Shown in pieces: positions 7,430 to 16,820 of a DNA stretch of 64,000 nucleotides; the first letter of the stretch is position 1; every line of letters begins with the position of its first letter. The notes beneath the pieces are model-generated. The model ran no database searches, was not told the origin of the DNA, and saw only the letters and a list, made by a program, of their open reading frames with translations. The position numbers and the translations under genes are program-made. The stretch comes from CADCVW01 sp964251385 (lineage in GTDB: Bacteria > Pseudomonadota > Alphaproteobacteria > Sphingomonadales > Sphingomonadaceae). Where the stretch lies: the NCBI GenBank assembly GCA_964251385.1, contig CAXUJK010000006.1, positions 62,001-126,000 of the forward strand, in the 5' to 3' direction.

Positions 7430-10291
7430 ATGAACCTGCAGGCACACGCCCAATCCGACGTCCAACTCGACCCGGCGACCGCTTCCACCGACGGTTCCGA
7501 TGCGGGCGTCGCCTGGCTCGGTGAACATTTCGAGACAGGCGAGGTCGCGGACAGCGAACCGGTCGAAGCCCATGCGCCCGACGTACTGCCCGATCGGTCC
7601 GGCGAACCGGCGAACGTCGAGGAAAGTTGGAGCGAACAGCCCGCCGAATCTCCTCACCGCCGCATCGTAGGCGGCTTCCTCGTCGCGCTCGGGGTCGCGT
7701 GGATCGGCACGGTCGCCTGGGCCGCGGGGCAGGCTGTCGGCGGCTCCGCAAACGGCGCGCCCGACCTGGTGCGCTGGGCGGCCGTGGCGAGCGGGCCGCT
7801 CGCGCTGCTGGGGCTAGGCTGGCTTTTGTTCGGCCGCAGTTCGCGCGGGGAAGCGGTGCGGTTCACGCGTGCCGTCACCGCCATGCGCGCGGAAAGCGAA
7901 GCCTTGCAGGCGGTCCTGGCGAACGTGGGCGCGAACATCGCGGCCAATCGCGCCGCGCTTGCCGAGGAGACGCAACGTCTGGCGCACCTGGGCGAGGAGG
8001 CAGCGGAACGGCTGGGTGCGGTGACACGGGACGTCGACGCGGGCGCGCAGGCGATGGCGCGCTACGCCGAAACGCTCGACCGGTCGGCCGGATCTGCGCG
8101 GACCGACATGGGCGTGCTGCTCGCGGACCTGCCCAAGGCGGACGCGCAGGCCCGCGCCATGTCCGAGCTGCTCCGCGCGACCGGGCTCGACGCGCATCAG
8201 CAGGCGGGGGCTCTCGAGGCGCAGATGACGCTGCTCGCGGTCCGTGCGCGCGAAGCGGACGAGGCGTCGACCCACGCCGCCGGGCGCATGGCCGCGCATC
8301 TGGCGCAGGTCGACAGCGCCGCGACCGCCGCCACCGGCCGCATGGAATCCGCTACCGCTGCGATGAGCGCGGGGATCGACGGCGTGCTGACGCAGGCAGC
8401 GGACGCGCTCGGCGCGGTACGCACCGGCATCGATGAACAGGGTGCCGCGACCATGGCGACGATCGGCCAATCGGGCGCGGCGATGGAGCGGATCGCGAGC
8501 GACGCGGACGCGGCCTTGGCGACCCGAATGGACGCGGTTCGCGCATCGGTCGCCGAGGGCGGCGAGGCGATGCGCGCGCTGGTGGCCGAGACGGCCGGTC
8601 AGATCGAAGCGGCAAGCGCCGCCGCCGCACGTGAACTGGACGCCCGGCTCGATGCCGCGCGTGCCGGGATCGCCGAACAGTCGGACGCGGTGGACGCGCT
8701 TGTGGCGCGAACCGGCGAGGGCACGGCGCAAGCCGCGGCGGCCACGGAAGCGGCTTTGCGCGCGGCCACCGAACAGTCCCGTGCCGCGCTCGAACAGCAG
8801 GCGGAGCTTGCCTTGTCGCTCACCCGCGACGCGCTCGACGCGCTCGAACGCACCAGTCTCGATGCGGGCGGCAATTTGACGAAGCGCGCGGACGTCGCGC
8901 GTCAGATGCTGCTTGAAATGGGCGCGGAGATGGTCGCGTCCGTTCACAGATCGAACGTGGAGCTCGAAGCGGCGGCGGGCGAGGCCGCGACCACGCTGGC
9001 GCGGCACGTCGGCGAGATCAGCGGGCGCGTCGGCGCGATCGGCGCGCAGATCGCCGCGCAGGACGCGGCCAGCCAGGCGATGATCGGCGGCGTCGATCGA
9101 TCATTGGCCGACATGGAAACGCGTTTCGGCACGCTGTCCGAACGGGGCGGCGCGCGCTTGACGGCGCTCGCGACGGCCGCCGAAACACTGGTCGGAACCG
9201 TCGATGCGCTGGTCGGCACGATCGACGGCGGCGACGCCCGTATCGGCGGCATGACCGAGCGGACGCAGGCGCTGAGGGTCGTGCTCGACGCGGTGGGCGA
9301 GCATCTATCCGGACCGCTGGCGACCATCCTTGCCGACGTAGAAGCGAGCACGATGCGAAGCCGCGACATCGCCGCCGCGCTTGCGCCTGAAGTCGCCGCG
9401 TTCGCCGATAGCGCCGGCTTGGCCCAGGCGCGGCTTGCGGAAGCCGAAACGCTGGTCGGGCGTCAGCAAAGCGGCCTCGATGAGATGCTGGGCGCGATCG
9501 GAAGCGGGCTCGATACGATCCAGACGCGCGTCGATGCGCTCGGCTCGGTCGTCGCCGACACGGACGAGCGCGCGGCCAAGCTGCTGCGTGACACCGGCCC
9601 GCAGCTCATCGAGGCGCTGCTGCGCGTGCGCGAAACCGCCAACCAGGCGGCGGAACGCGCGCGCGAGGCGATCTCAGCCGCGATCCCCGATGCCGCGGCC
9701 CGGCTCGCCGATGCCACGGGCGCGGCGATGACCGCGGCGATTACCGAACAAGTGACGTTGCAGATGGGCGAGCTCGGCATCTTGTCGGAACAGGCGGTCG
9801 AGGCGGCGCGGGCTGCGTCCGAGCGGCTGACGCGGCAGATGCTGACGATCGGCGAGACCGTCGCCACCGCCGAGGCGCGTATCGCGGAAGCGCAAGAGAC
9901 CCTGCGCGAAGGCGACAGCGAGCAGTTTTCGCGCCGCGTCGCGCTGCTCATCGAATCACTCAACTCGACCGCGATCGACGTCACCAAGATCCTGTCCAAC
10001 GAAGTCACCGACGGTGCTTGGGCCGCATATCTGAAGGGCGATCGCGGCGTCTTCACCCGCCGCGCGGTGCGCCTGCTCGAAGCTGGCGAGGCGCGCGAGA
10101 TCGCACGCCACTACGAGGAGGAGCCCGAGTTCCGGGAGCAGGTCAATCGGTACATCCACGACTTCGAAGCGCTGCTGCGTCGCATCCTGTCCGAACGCGA
10201 CGGATCGCCGCTCGGCTTGACGATGCTGTCGTCGGATATGGGCAAATTATACGTGGCGCTGGCGCAGGCGATCGAGCGGATAAGAGGTTAG
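7430..10291 (+). CDS. Large membrane-anchored coiled-coil protein (TipN-like architecture)
   Basis: A 953-residue protein. After an acidic N-terminal tail of about 75 residues come two hydrophobic helices (VGGFLVALGVAWIGTVAWAA and VASGPLALLGLGWLLF), then more than 750 Ala/Glu/Arg-rich residues with heptad-like patterns, and a conserved-looking C-terminal block near 840-953 (WAAYLKGDRGVFTRRAVRLL). Two N-terminal membrane helices followed by a long coiled coil is the layout of the Caulobacter polarity factor TipN; this is comparison of architecture, not shown homology. ATG 7430 was chosen over the upstream ATG 7352, which would run through the intergenic region. Divergent from the degenerate phosphorelay operon. 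Confidence 0.7.
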   Translation: MNLQAHAQSDVQLDPATASTDGSDAGVAWLGEHFETGEVADSEPVEAHAPDVLPDRSGEPANVEESWSEQPAESPHRRIVGGFLVALGVAWIGTVAWAAGQAVGGSANGAPDLVRWAAVASGPLALLGLGWLLFGRSSRGEAVRFTRAVTAMRAESEALQAVLANVGANIAANRAALAEETQRLAHLGEEAAERLGAVTRDVDAGAQAMARYAETLDRSAGSARTDMGVLLADLPKADAQARAMSELLRATGLDAHQQAGALEAQMTLLAVRAREADEASTHAAGRMAAHLAQVDSAATAATGRMESATAAMSAGIDGVLTQAADALGAVRTGIDEQGAATMATIGQSGAAMERIASDADAALATRMDAVRASVAEGGEAMRALVAETAGQIEAASAAAARELDARLDAARAGIAEQSDAVDALVARTGEGTAQAAAATEAALRAATEQSRAALEQQAELALSLTRDALDALERTSLDAGGNLTKRADVARQMLLEMGAEMVASVHRSNVELEAAAGEAATTLARHVGEISGRVGAIGAQIAAQDAASQAMIGGVDRSLADMETRFGTLSERGGARLTALATAAETLVGTVDALVGTIDGGDARIGGMTERTQALRVVLDAVGEHLSGPLATILADVEASTMRSRDIAAALAPEVAAFADSAGLAQARLAEAETLVGRQQSGLDEMLGAIGSGLDTIQTRVDALGSVVADTDERAAKLLRDTGPQLIEALLRVRETANQAAERAREAISAAIPDAAARLADATGAAMTAAITEQVTLQMGELGILSEQAVEAARAASERLTRQMLTIGETVATAEARIAEAQETLREGDSEQFSRRVALLIESLNSTAIDVTKILSNEVTDGAWAAYLKGDRGVFTRRAVRLLEAGEAREIARHYEEEPEFREQVNRYIHDFEALLRRILSERDGSPLGLTMLSSDMGKLYVALAQAIERIRG

Positions 10292-10298
10292 CCGACGA

Positions 10299-10571
10299 TC
10301 AGCGAGGCCGCTCCCCCATGCCGCGCAGTGCATCCGTCCCGATCCACCCGTTGACGTAGTTGGCGTAATACAGCCCGAATGTCACCGTCGACAAGATTAG
10401 CGCGCGGACGATCACCTTACCCGGCGCAAAGCCGTGCGGAGCGCTGTCCGCCTGCCCTGGTACACGTTCGACCCCCGCTTCCTCGTGCGTCCTGACGCCG
10501 AACGGCAGCACCAGGAACGCGCTCATCGCGAGGAACAGCGCGTAGATCGCGATGGCGGAGCTGAGTTTCAC
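10299..10571 (-). CDS. DUF1467 family membrane protein
   Basis: A 90-residue protein with two hydrophobic segments (AIAIYALFLAMSAFLVLPFGV and VIVRALILSTVTFGLYYANY) and the sequence LPFGVRTHEEAG typical of the alphaproteobacterial DUF1467 family. The GTG start overlaps the rnj stop as GTGA. In many alphaproteobacteria this gene follows nuoN-birA-coaX-rnj, as here. Function unknown. It ends seven bases from the convergent coiled-coil gene. Confidence 0.88.
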   Translation of the reverse strand: MKLSSAIAIYALFLAMSAFLVLPFGVRTHEEAGVERVPGQADSAPHGFAPGKVIVRALILSTVTFGLYYANYVNGWIGTDALRGMGERPR

Positions 10572-12208
10572 GGGACCCGGACGAGCATGACCTCGACCAC
10601 CGGCTTCTTGCCCGTCCACGCGGTCGCGCAGCGCCGCACGGCCAGCCGCACCGACTCGGTCAGCTTGTCGTCGTTGGCAGCGCCCTTGGCTAGCGCCGCG
10701 CCCGCCATCGCGCTCGCGTCCTTGATGAAGTCGTCGCGGTCTTCCTCGACCGGCATGCCTTCGATGCGCAGTTGCGTCTTGCCGCGCTGGCGGCCCTGCC
10801 CGTCCACGGCCATCGCGACCGAGACGAGCCCGTTGAGCGCCATCTTGCGCCGCTCGTTCATCGTCGATCCGTCAGCGGGGAGGATGACGTCCCCGTCGAG
10901 GATCAGCCGCCCGACGCGCGCGCTGCCGATCTTCTTGGGCTTGCCGGGCGACAGGCGCAGGACGTCGCCATTCTCCTGCAGGATCGACTTGGGAATGCCG
11001 CTGTCGAGCGCGAAGCGCGCATGTTCGGCCAGATGCCGCATCTCGCCATGCACCGGGATCAGGATTTCCGGCCGGATGTTCTCGTACATGCCGACGAGTT
11101 CGGGACGTCCGGGATGCCCCGACACGTGCACCGGCGCCTGCCGGTCGGTGATCATGACGACATTCTTGGATGCGAGCGCATTCTGGATGCGGCCGATCGC
11201 GACCTCGTTGCCGGGGATCTGGCGCGAGGAAAAGATCACGGTGTCGCCCGCGTCGAGCTTTAGCTGATGGCTGTCGAACGCGATGCGGGCGAGCGCGGCG
11301 CGCTCCTCCCCCTGCCCGCCCGTGCCGACAATGAGCAGCTTGTCCGGGGGGATGCGCATCGCCGCCTCGAAGCTAACTGTTTCCGGAAAATCCTGCAGGT
11401 AGCCCGTGGCCTTCGCAACCTTCAGAATACGGTCTAACGAACGCCCCGCGACGCACAGCGTACGGCCCGTGTCCTCGGCGACCTGGCCCAGCGTCTGCAG
11501 CCGCGCCGCGTTGGACGCGAAGGTCGTGACGAGCACGCGACCCTTGGCGGCCGCGATGACCTGATCGAGCCCCTCGCGCACGGTGCTCTCCGAACCCGAC
11601 GCCGCGGCATTGAAGATGTTCGTGGAGTCGCACACAAGTGCTAGCACGTCCTTGTCTCCGATGGCCTTCAACTCGGCCGGGGTGCTCGGGACGCCAAGCT
11701 GCGGGGCCTGGTCGGTCTTCCAGTCGCCCGTGTGAAACACGTTGCCGTAGGGCGTCTGGATCAGCAGCGCGTTGGCTTCGGGGATCGAGTGCGCGACCGG
11801 CACATAAGTCAGGTCGAACGATCCCAACTTGATCGACCCGCCGAGCTCGACGATCTTGAGCTTGACCTTGCCGGACAAGCCTTCCTCCTCCAGCTTGCCC
11901 GCGATCAGCCCGGCGGTGAACGGGGTCGCATAGAGCGGCACGCCCAGATCCGCGGCCAGATAGGGGATCGCGCCGATATGGTCCTCGTGCCCGTGCGTGA
12001 TGACGATGCCGAGCAGGTCCTTGCGCCGCTCCTCGATGAAGCTGAGGTCGGGGAGGATGAGGTCGATGCCGGGATAGGCCGGATCGGCGAAGGTCATGCC
12101 GAGATCGACCATGATCCACTTGCCGTCGCAGCCGTACAGATTGACGTTCATGCCGATTTCGCCCGACCCGCCAAGCGCGACGAAGAGCAGTTCTTTTGAT
12201 GGTGTCAT
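10568..12208 (-). CDS. rnj: Ribonuclease J
   Basis: A 546-residue metallo-beta-lactamase/beta-CASP ribonuclease that degrades and processes RNA as a 5'-3' exonuclease and endonuclease. The zinc motif HGHEDHIG lies near residue 74, with further ligands in GDWKTDQ and a C-terminal HVSGHPGRPEL. Length matches the family. It follows coaX after a palindromic repeat and probably belongs to the tail of the nuo transcript. The start MTPSKELLF was chosen because longer frames run through the repeat. Confidence 0.93.
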   Translation of the reverse strand: MTPSKELLFVALGGSGEIGMNVNLYGCDGKWIMVDLGMTFADPAYPGIDLILPDLSFIEERRKDLLGIVITHGHEDHIGAIPYLAADLGVPLYATPFTAGLIAGKLEEEGLSGKVKLKIVELGGSIKLGSFDLTYVPVAHSIPEANALLIQTPYGNVFHTGDWKTDQAPQLGVPSTPAELKAIGDKDVLALVCDSTNIFNAAASGSESTVREGLDQVIAAAKGRVLVTTFASNAARLQTLGQVAEDTGRTLCVAGRSLDRILKVAKATGYLQDFPETVSFEAAMRIPPDKLLIVGTGGQGEERAALARIAFDSHQLKLDAGDTVIFSSRQIPGNEVAIGRIQNALASKNVVMITDRQAPVHVSGHPGRPELVGMYENIRPEILIPVHGEMRHLAEHARFALDSGIPKSILQENGDVLRLSPGKPKKIGSARVGRLILDGDVILPADGSTMNERRKMALNGLVSVAMAVDGQGRQRGKTQLRIEGMPVEEDRDDFIKDASAMAGAALAKGAANDDKLTESVRLAVRRCATAWTGKKPVVEVMLVRVP

Positions 12209-12236
12209 GAGAAGAAGAGATACTTTCGAATAGGTG

Positions 12237-12322
12237 CGTCATCCCAGCGCGTGCTGGGATCTCAGCGGATTGAAGTTGCGGTGTTCGGCCCCGCTGTGAT
12301 GCCGGCAAAAGCTGGCATGACG
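12237..12322. repeat. Double-hairpin intergenic repeat
   Basis: Two palindromes lie in the 116-base gap between coaX and rnj: ATCCCAGC-gcgt-GCTGGGAT at 12241-12260 and ATGCCGGC-aaaa-GCTGGCAT at 12299-12318. The outer ends CGTCAT and ATGACG pair with each other. This looks like a dispersed REP-like element of the kind scattered through sphingomonad genomes; only one copy is seen in the window. It would form a strong hairpin in the coaX-rnj transcript and could act as terminator or stability element. Confidence 0.75.
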
Positions 12323-12324
12323 CG

Positions 12325-13101
12325 TCAGGAATTCAGCCTAGCATACATAAGCGCCAACCCGCGAATTGTCAGGTCCGGCTCGACGACGTCGAAGATCGGC
12401 GTGCGTTCCATGAAGAGGGTGGCGAGCCCGCCCGTCGCCACGACCTTGGCCGGTCGGCCGATCTCGGCACGTAGTCGCGATACAAGCCCTTCGATTAACG
12501 AAACATAACCCCAGTAGATGCCGCCCAGCATCTGGTCCTCGGTCGTGCGGCCGATCACCGAGTCGCTCGTCGGCGCTTCGATGGCGATACGCGGCAGCTT
12601 GGCGGCGGCGGCGACGAGCGCTTCCAGTGATAAATTCAGGCCCGGGACGATCAGCCCGCCTTTGTACGCGCCCGTGTAATCGACGACGTCGAACGTGGTG
12701 GCAGTGCCGAAATCGACGACGACGAGGTCGCCGGAATGCGCGGCATGCGCGGCGATCGCGTTGACGACCCGGTCCGCCCCGACGCTGGCCGGCGCGACGA
12801 CGTCCAACGCGATGCCCCACTCGACCGGCGCGCGGCCCGCGATCAATGCTTCCACACCGAAATATTTCTGCGCAAGCGTCAGCAGGTTATGCATCGCGCG
12901 GGGGACGACGCTGGCGATGATGACGGCATCGACCTGCCCGCGGTCGCGCCCTTCGAGCGCCATCAGTTGGTGCAGCCAGACGATGTACTGATCGGCGGTC
13001 CGGCGCGGATCGGTCGCGATGCGCCACCTTGCCAGGATCGCCTCGCCTTCGACGAGAGCGAAGACGACATTCGTGTTCCCGGCATCGATCGCGAGCAGCA
13101 T
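12325..13101 (-). CDS. coaX: Type III pantothenate kinase
   Basis: Phosphorylates pantothenate, the first step of coenzyme A synthesis. 258 residues; the ASKHA-fold phosphate motif MLLAIDAGNTNVVFAL starts the protein, with GADRVVNAIAA and DFGTATTFDVV following. The ATG at 13101 overlaps the birA stop (TGATG); the longer open frame to 13278 lies within birA. The birA-coaX pair is common downstream of nuoN in alphaproteobacteria. Confidence 0.95.
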   Translation of the reverse strand: MLLAIDAGNTNVVFALVEGEAILARWRIATDPRRTADQYIVWLHQLMALEGRDRGQVDAVIIASVVPRAMHNLLTLAQKYFGVEALIAGRAPVEWGIALDVVAPASVGADRVVNAIAAHAAHSGDLVVVDFGTATTFDVVDYTGAYKGGLIVPGLNLSLEALVAAAAKLPRIAIEAPTSDSVIGRTTEDQMLGGIYWGYVSLIEGLVSRLRAEIGRPAKVVATGGLATLFMERTPIFDVVEPDLTIRGLALMYARLNS

Positions 13102-13829
13102 CAGACTTCCCCGACGAGGAACACGTCGCCCGCGTGGATAAGCCGGACCGACCCGTCCGCCAAGCTCAGCCGGCACGCACCCGCCGGATCGAGGCCGTCG
13201 AACGTCCCGGCAAGCGGCTCGCCGTCCGCGCCGTGGGTTGCGAGCGGTGTGCCCACCGGGTGCGCGGCGGCGAGCCATAAGGTGCGGATGGCGGCGGGAT
13301 CATTCCTCCAGGCGGCGAGCGCGGCGGCGAAGTTGCTTGCCAGGTCCGTCAGGAACGCATCCGGCGATGAATGGTGTCGGCCCTGTGCCGCGAGGCTGGT
13401 GGCGGGGCGAACCTGATCCTCGGGATGGTGGGCGAGGTTGACCCCGATGCCGACTACGACCGCGGCATCAACGCGTTCGAGAAGAATGCCGCCAAGCTTC
13501 TTGGGTCCGACGAGCAGGTCGTTGGGCCATTTCAGAACCAGTTCGTCATCCTGCCGCAAGCCTGGATGACGGAGGTAAGGCGAAAGTGCCTGGTACAGTC
13601 CCACTCCGGCCGCCAATGCCAGCGTCGGCGCGGACGGGTCGTCGTCCCGCAAGCGCACCAACGTGCTCGCGTACAGATTCCCAGCAGGCGACACCCAGCT
13701 GCGTCCGCTGCGTCCGCGACCGCCCGTCTGCCGGTCTGCGCGCAGCCAGAGGCCTTCGGGCGCGCCGTCCGCCGCAAGCTGCTTCATGTCGTCGTTGGTC
13801 GATCCCGTCTCCGCGACGGTGCGGATCAT
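13101..13829 (-). CDS. birA: Biotin--[acetyl-CoA-carboxylase] ligase
   Basis: Attaches biotin to the carboxyl-carrier protein. 242 residues; the biotin-binding signature reads GGRGRSGRSWVSPAGNLYAS near 37-56, with KWPNDLL and GGILLE further on. It has no N-terminal helix-turn-helix, so it is a ligase only and not a repressor like E. coli BirA. It starts 19 bases after nuoN and overlaps coaX by one base. Confidence 0.94.
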   Translation of the reverse strand: MIRTVAETGSTNDDMKQLAADGAPEGLWLRADRQTGGRGRSGRSWVSPAGNLYASTLVRLRDDDPSAPTLALAAGVGLYQALSPYLRHPGLRQDDELVLKWPNDLLVGPKKLGGILLERVDAAVVVGIGVNLAHHPEDQVRPATSLAAQGRHHSSPDAFLTDLASNFAAALAAWRNDPAAIRTLWLAAAHPVGTPLATHGADGEPLAGTFDGLDPAGACRLSLADGSVRLIHAGDVFLVGEV

Positions 13830-13848
13830 CGTCAGAAGAGCGACCTGC

Positions 13849-15288
13849 TCAAAACAAGGATCGGGCGGCGACGAGCGACGCTGCGCCGAGCGCGGGAAGC
13901 GCGAGATAACCGGCTGGCGAGATGAACACGGCTGCAGCCGCTATGAGCCCGCCGCCGAGCTGATCGCGGGACGGTTCGAAGCGCGGCGCGGGATCGTCGA
14001 AGTACATGATCTTGACGATCTTGAGATAATAGTACGCGCCGATCACCGATCCGACCGCGCCCGCCAGCGCAAGCGGCCACAACCCTGCCCCGACCGCGGC
14101 CTGGAAGACGGCGAGCTTTGGCATGAAGCCGAGCAGCGGTGGGATGCCCGCCAAGCTCAGCATGAACATCGCCATAGCGAGCGCCAAAGCCGGACGCGTG
14201 CGGGACAGGCCAGCGAGGTCGGCGACGCCCTCCACGGACTGCCCGTCGAGATCGCGCATGCGCATCACGACAAGGAACGCGCCCCAGGTCATGGCGATGT
14301 AGACTGCCATGTAGAAGAGGACCGACGCGATGCCCTCCGCCGTGCCCGCGGCTAGGCCGATCAGTGCGAAACCGATATTGTTGATCGAGGAGTAGGCGAG
14401 CAGGCGCTTGATGTTGGTCTGGCCGTAAGCAGCAACCGCGCCGAGCACGATCGAGGCCAGCGCGGAGAAGATCACGATCTGCCGCCACGCGTCGGTCGCG
14501 GGCCCCAGCGCTTCGATCGCGACGCGGCACAGCAACGCGACAGCGGCGACCTTTTGCGCGGTGGCGAACAGCGCGGTCACCGGCGTCGGCGCGCCTTCAT
14601 ACACGTCGGGCGTCCACATGTGGAACGGTACGGCGGCGATCTTGAACGCGAGGCCGGCCATGACGAAGACAAGCCCGAACAGCTCGCCCAGGCTCATGCC
14701 TTCGATTCCACCGACTGCGGCGAAGATCGTACCGAAGTTGGTGGAGCCCGTGAACCCGTAGAGCAGCGAGATGCCGTACAGCAGGATGCCGCTCGCGAGC
14801 GCGCCCAGGACGAAATATTTTAGCCCCGCCTCCGTCGAACGTTCGTCCCGCCGCTGGAAGCTGGCCAGCACGTAGCTCGACAGCGACTGCAGCTCGAGCC
14901 CGACATAGAGCATCATGAGGTCGGTCGCCGATACCATCATCCCCGCGCCCGCGGTGGAGAGCAGGATAAGGATCGGGTATTCGGGCTTGTGCACCCCGCC
15001 CCGCACGAACCAGTTCTGCGCGGCGATGATTGCGACCGCCGATGCGATGTAGATCAGGACCTTGGCGAAGTTGGAGAACGCATCGGCGCGGAACAAGCCG
15101 TTGAAGGCGTCGCCGCCCCGACCCGCCGGGCCGAGCAGCGCGAGCGCGGCGGCGGCGAGCAGGGCGACGGACAGCCAGCTGACGAGCCTGGCGCTACGGT
15201 CTCCCAGGAAGGCGGCGATCATAAGCAATGCGATCGCGCCGAGCGACAGGATGAGTTCGGGCGCGGTGAGCGCGAGCGAGTTCAGCAT
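13849..15288 (-). CDS. nuoN: NADH-quinone oxidoreductase subunit N
   Basis: Antiporter-like membrane subunit of respiratory complex I that helps pump protons. 479 residues with about 14 hydrophobic helices; typical segments include LELQSLSSYVLASFQRRD and AFKIAAVPFHMWTPDVYEGAP with the functional Lys and Pro of the family. The ATG at 15288 overlaps the nuoM stop (TGATG). Last nuo gene of the operon. Confidence 0.96.
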   Translation of the reverse strand: MLNSLALTAPELILSLGAIALLMIAAFLGDRSARLVSWLSVALLAAAALALLGPAGRGGDAFNGLFRADAFSNFAKVLIYIASAVAIIAAQNWFVRGGVHKPEYPILILLSTAGAGMMVSATDLMMLYVGLELQSLSSYVLASFQRRDERSTEAGLKYFVLGALASGILLYGISLLYGFTGSTNFGTIFAAVGGIEGMSLGELFGLVFVMAGLAFKIAAVPFHMWTPDVYEGAPTPVTALFATAQKVAAVALLCRVAIEALGPATDAWRQIVIFSALASIVLGAVAAYGQTNIKRLLAYSSINNIGFALIGLAAGTAEGIASVLFYMAVYIAMTWGAFLVVMRMRDLDGQSVEGVADLAGLSRTRPALALAMAMFMLSLAGIPPLLGFMPKLAVFQAAVGAGLWPLALAGAVGSVIGAYYYLKIVKIMYFDDPAPRFEPSRDQLGGGLIAAAAVFISPAGYLALPALGAASLVAARSLF

Positions 15289-16820
15289 CAGTGCGCCGCC
15301 GTTGCCTGCACGACGGCCGGTCGCGGTGCGGGGCCGCGCGCGACCTGCGCATCACTCTGAAAGCCGGCCTTCTCGAGCCGCGCCAGCACCACCCCGACGT
15401 CGCGGCGCATCGGGGCCATGAAGCTTTCGGGATAGATCCCCATCCAGAACACCGCCCCCACGATCGGGGCAAGGATCGCGAGTTCGCGTTTCGACAGATC
15501 GGGCATGGCGGCCGCGTCCGCGTGCACCAGCTTGCCGTAAGCGACGCGACGGTAGAGCCATAGCATGTACGCCGCGGACAGGATGATGCCCGTTGTGGCT
15601 ACGAACCCGACCCAGCTGTTCGCCTGATACGCCCCGATCAACGCTAGGAATTCGGCGACGAAGCCGCTCGTGCCCGGGAGCGCGATCGATCCCATCGTGA
15701 AGAACAGGAACAGGATCGCATATTGCGGCATGTTGTTCGACAGCCCGCCGTAGCGGTCGATCTCGCGCGTGTGGAGCCGGTCGTAGATGACGCCGACGCA
15801 CAGAAACAACGCACCCGAGATCAGGCCGTGCGAGAGCATCATCAGCATCGCGCCTTCCAGCCCCTGACGGTTGAACGCGAACAGCCCGATGGTGACGAAA
15901 GCCATGTGCGCGACGGAGGAATAGGCGATGAGCTTCTTCATGTCCCGTTGCACGAGCGCGACGAGCGACGTGTAGACGATCGCCACCATGCTTAGGCCCA
16001 TGACGAGCCAGAAGAGTTCGGCCGAAGCTTCCGGGAACATGGGCAGCGAGAAGCGGACGAACCCGTACCCGCCCATCTTGAGCAGCACGCCCGCGAGGAT
16101 GACCGAGCCCGCTGTCGGAGCCTGGACGTGCGCGTCGGGCAGCCAGGTGTGCACCGGCCACATCGGCATCTTTACGGCGAACGAGGCGAAGAAGGCGAGC
16201 CACAACAAAGTCTGCGTCTGCCGGTCGAAATCATACTCCATCAGCGTCGGGATATACGTAGTTCCTGCCTCGCCGATCATCCACAGCATCGCGATGAGCA
16301 TGACGATCGAGCCGAGCAGCGTATAAAGAAAAAACTTGTACGACGCGTAGATGCGCTGCGCCCCGCCCCAGATGCCGATGATGAGGTACATCGGGATCAG
16401 CCCGGCCTCGAAGAAGATGTAGAAAAGCAGCAGGTCCTGCGCCGCGAATACGCCGATCATCAGCGTTTCCATGAGCAGGAACGCAGCCATATATTCGGGC
16501 ACGCGGCTGATGACCGAGTTCCACGAGGCCGCGATGCAGATCGGCATCAGGAACACGGTCAGCATGATGAGCATGAGCGCGATGCCGTCGATGCCGAGCG
16601 CGTAGGCGAACTGGCGGCCGAACAGGGGTGTGTTTTCCTGAAACTGCCATTGCGGACCGGCAAGGTCGTAGCCGGTCCAAAGACCAATGCCGAGAATAAG
16701 TGTCAGCAGCGTCGCGCCGAACGCGATCCATCGTGCGGCGGCGGCGTTGGAGAACAGGCACAGGGCGGCGGCGACCAGCGGCAGCGCGAGCATCAGCGAC
16801 AGGATCGGAAAGCCCGTCAT
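15288..16820 (-). CDS. nuoM: NADH-quinone oxidoreductase subunit M
   Basis: Antiporter-like proton-pumping subunit of complex I, 510 residues with about 14 membrane helices. Family motifs include FYIFFEAGLIPMYLIIG and VKMPMWPVHTWLPDAHVQAP, containing the conserved Glu and Lys residues. The ATG at 16820 overlaps the nuoL stop as ATGA; the much longer open frame reaching 17354 lies inside nuoL and is rejected. Confidence 0.96.
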   Translation of the reverse strand: MTGFPILSLMLALPLVAAALCLFSNAAAARWIAFGATLLTLILGIGLWTGYDLAGPQWQFQENTPLFGRQFAYALGIDGIALMLIMLTVFLMPICIAASWNSVISRVPEYMAAFLLMETLMIGVFAAQDLLLFYIFFEAGLIPMYLIIGIWGGAQRIYASYKFFLYTLLGSIVMLIAMLWMIGEAGTTYIPTLMEYDFDRQTQTLLWLAFFASFAVKMPMWPVHTWLPDAHVQAPTAGSVILAGVLLKMGGYGFVRFSLPMFPEASAELFWLVMGLSMVAIVYTSLVALVQRDMKKLIAYSSVAHMAFVTIGLFAFNRQGLEGAMLMMLSHGLISGALFLCVGVIYDRLHTREIDRYGGLSNNMPQYAILFLFFTMGSIALPGTSGFVAEFLALIGAYQANSWVGFVATTGIILSAAYMLWLYRRVAYGKLVHADAAAMPDLSKRELAILAPIVGAVFWMGIYPESFMAPMRRDVGVVLARLEKAGFQSDAQVARGPAPRPAVVQATAAH

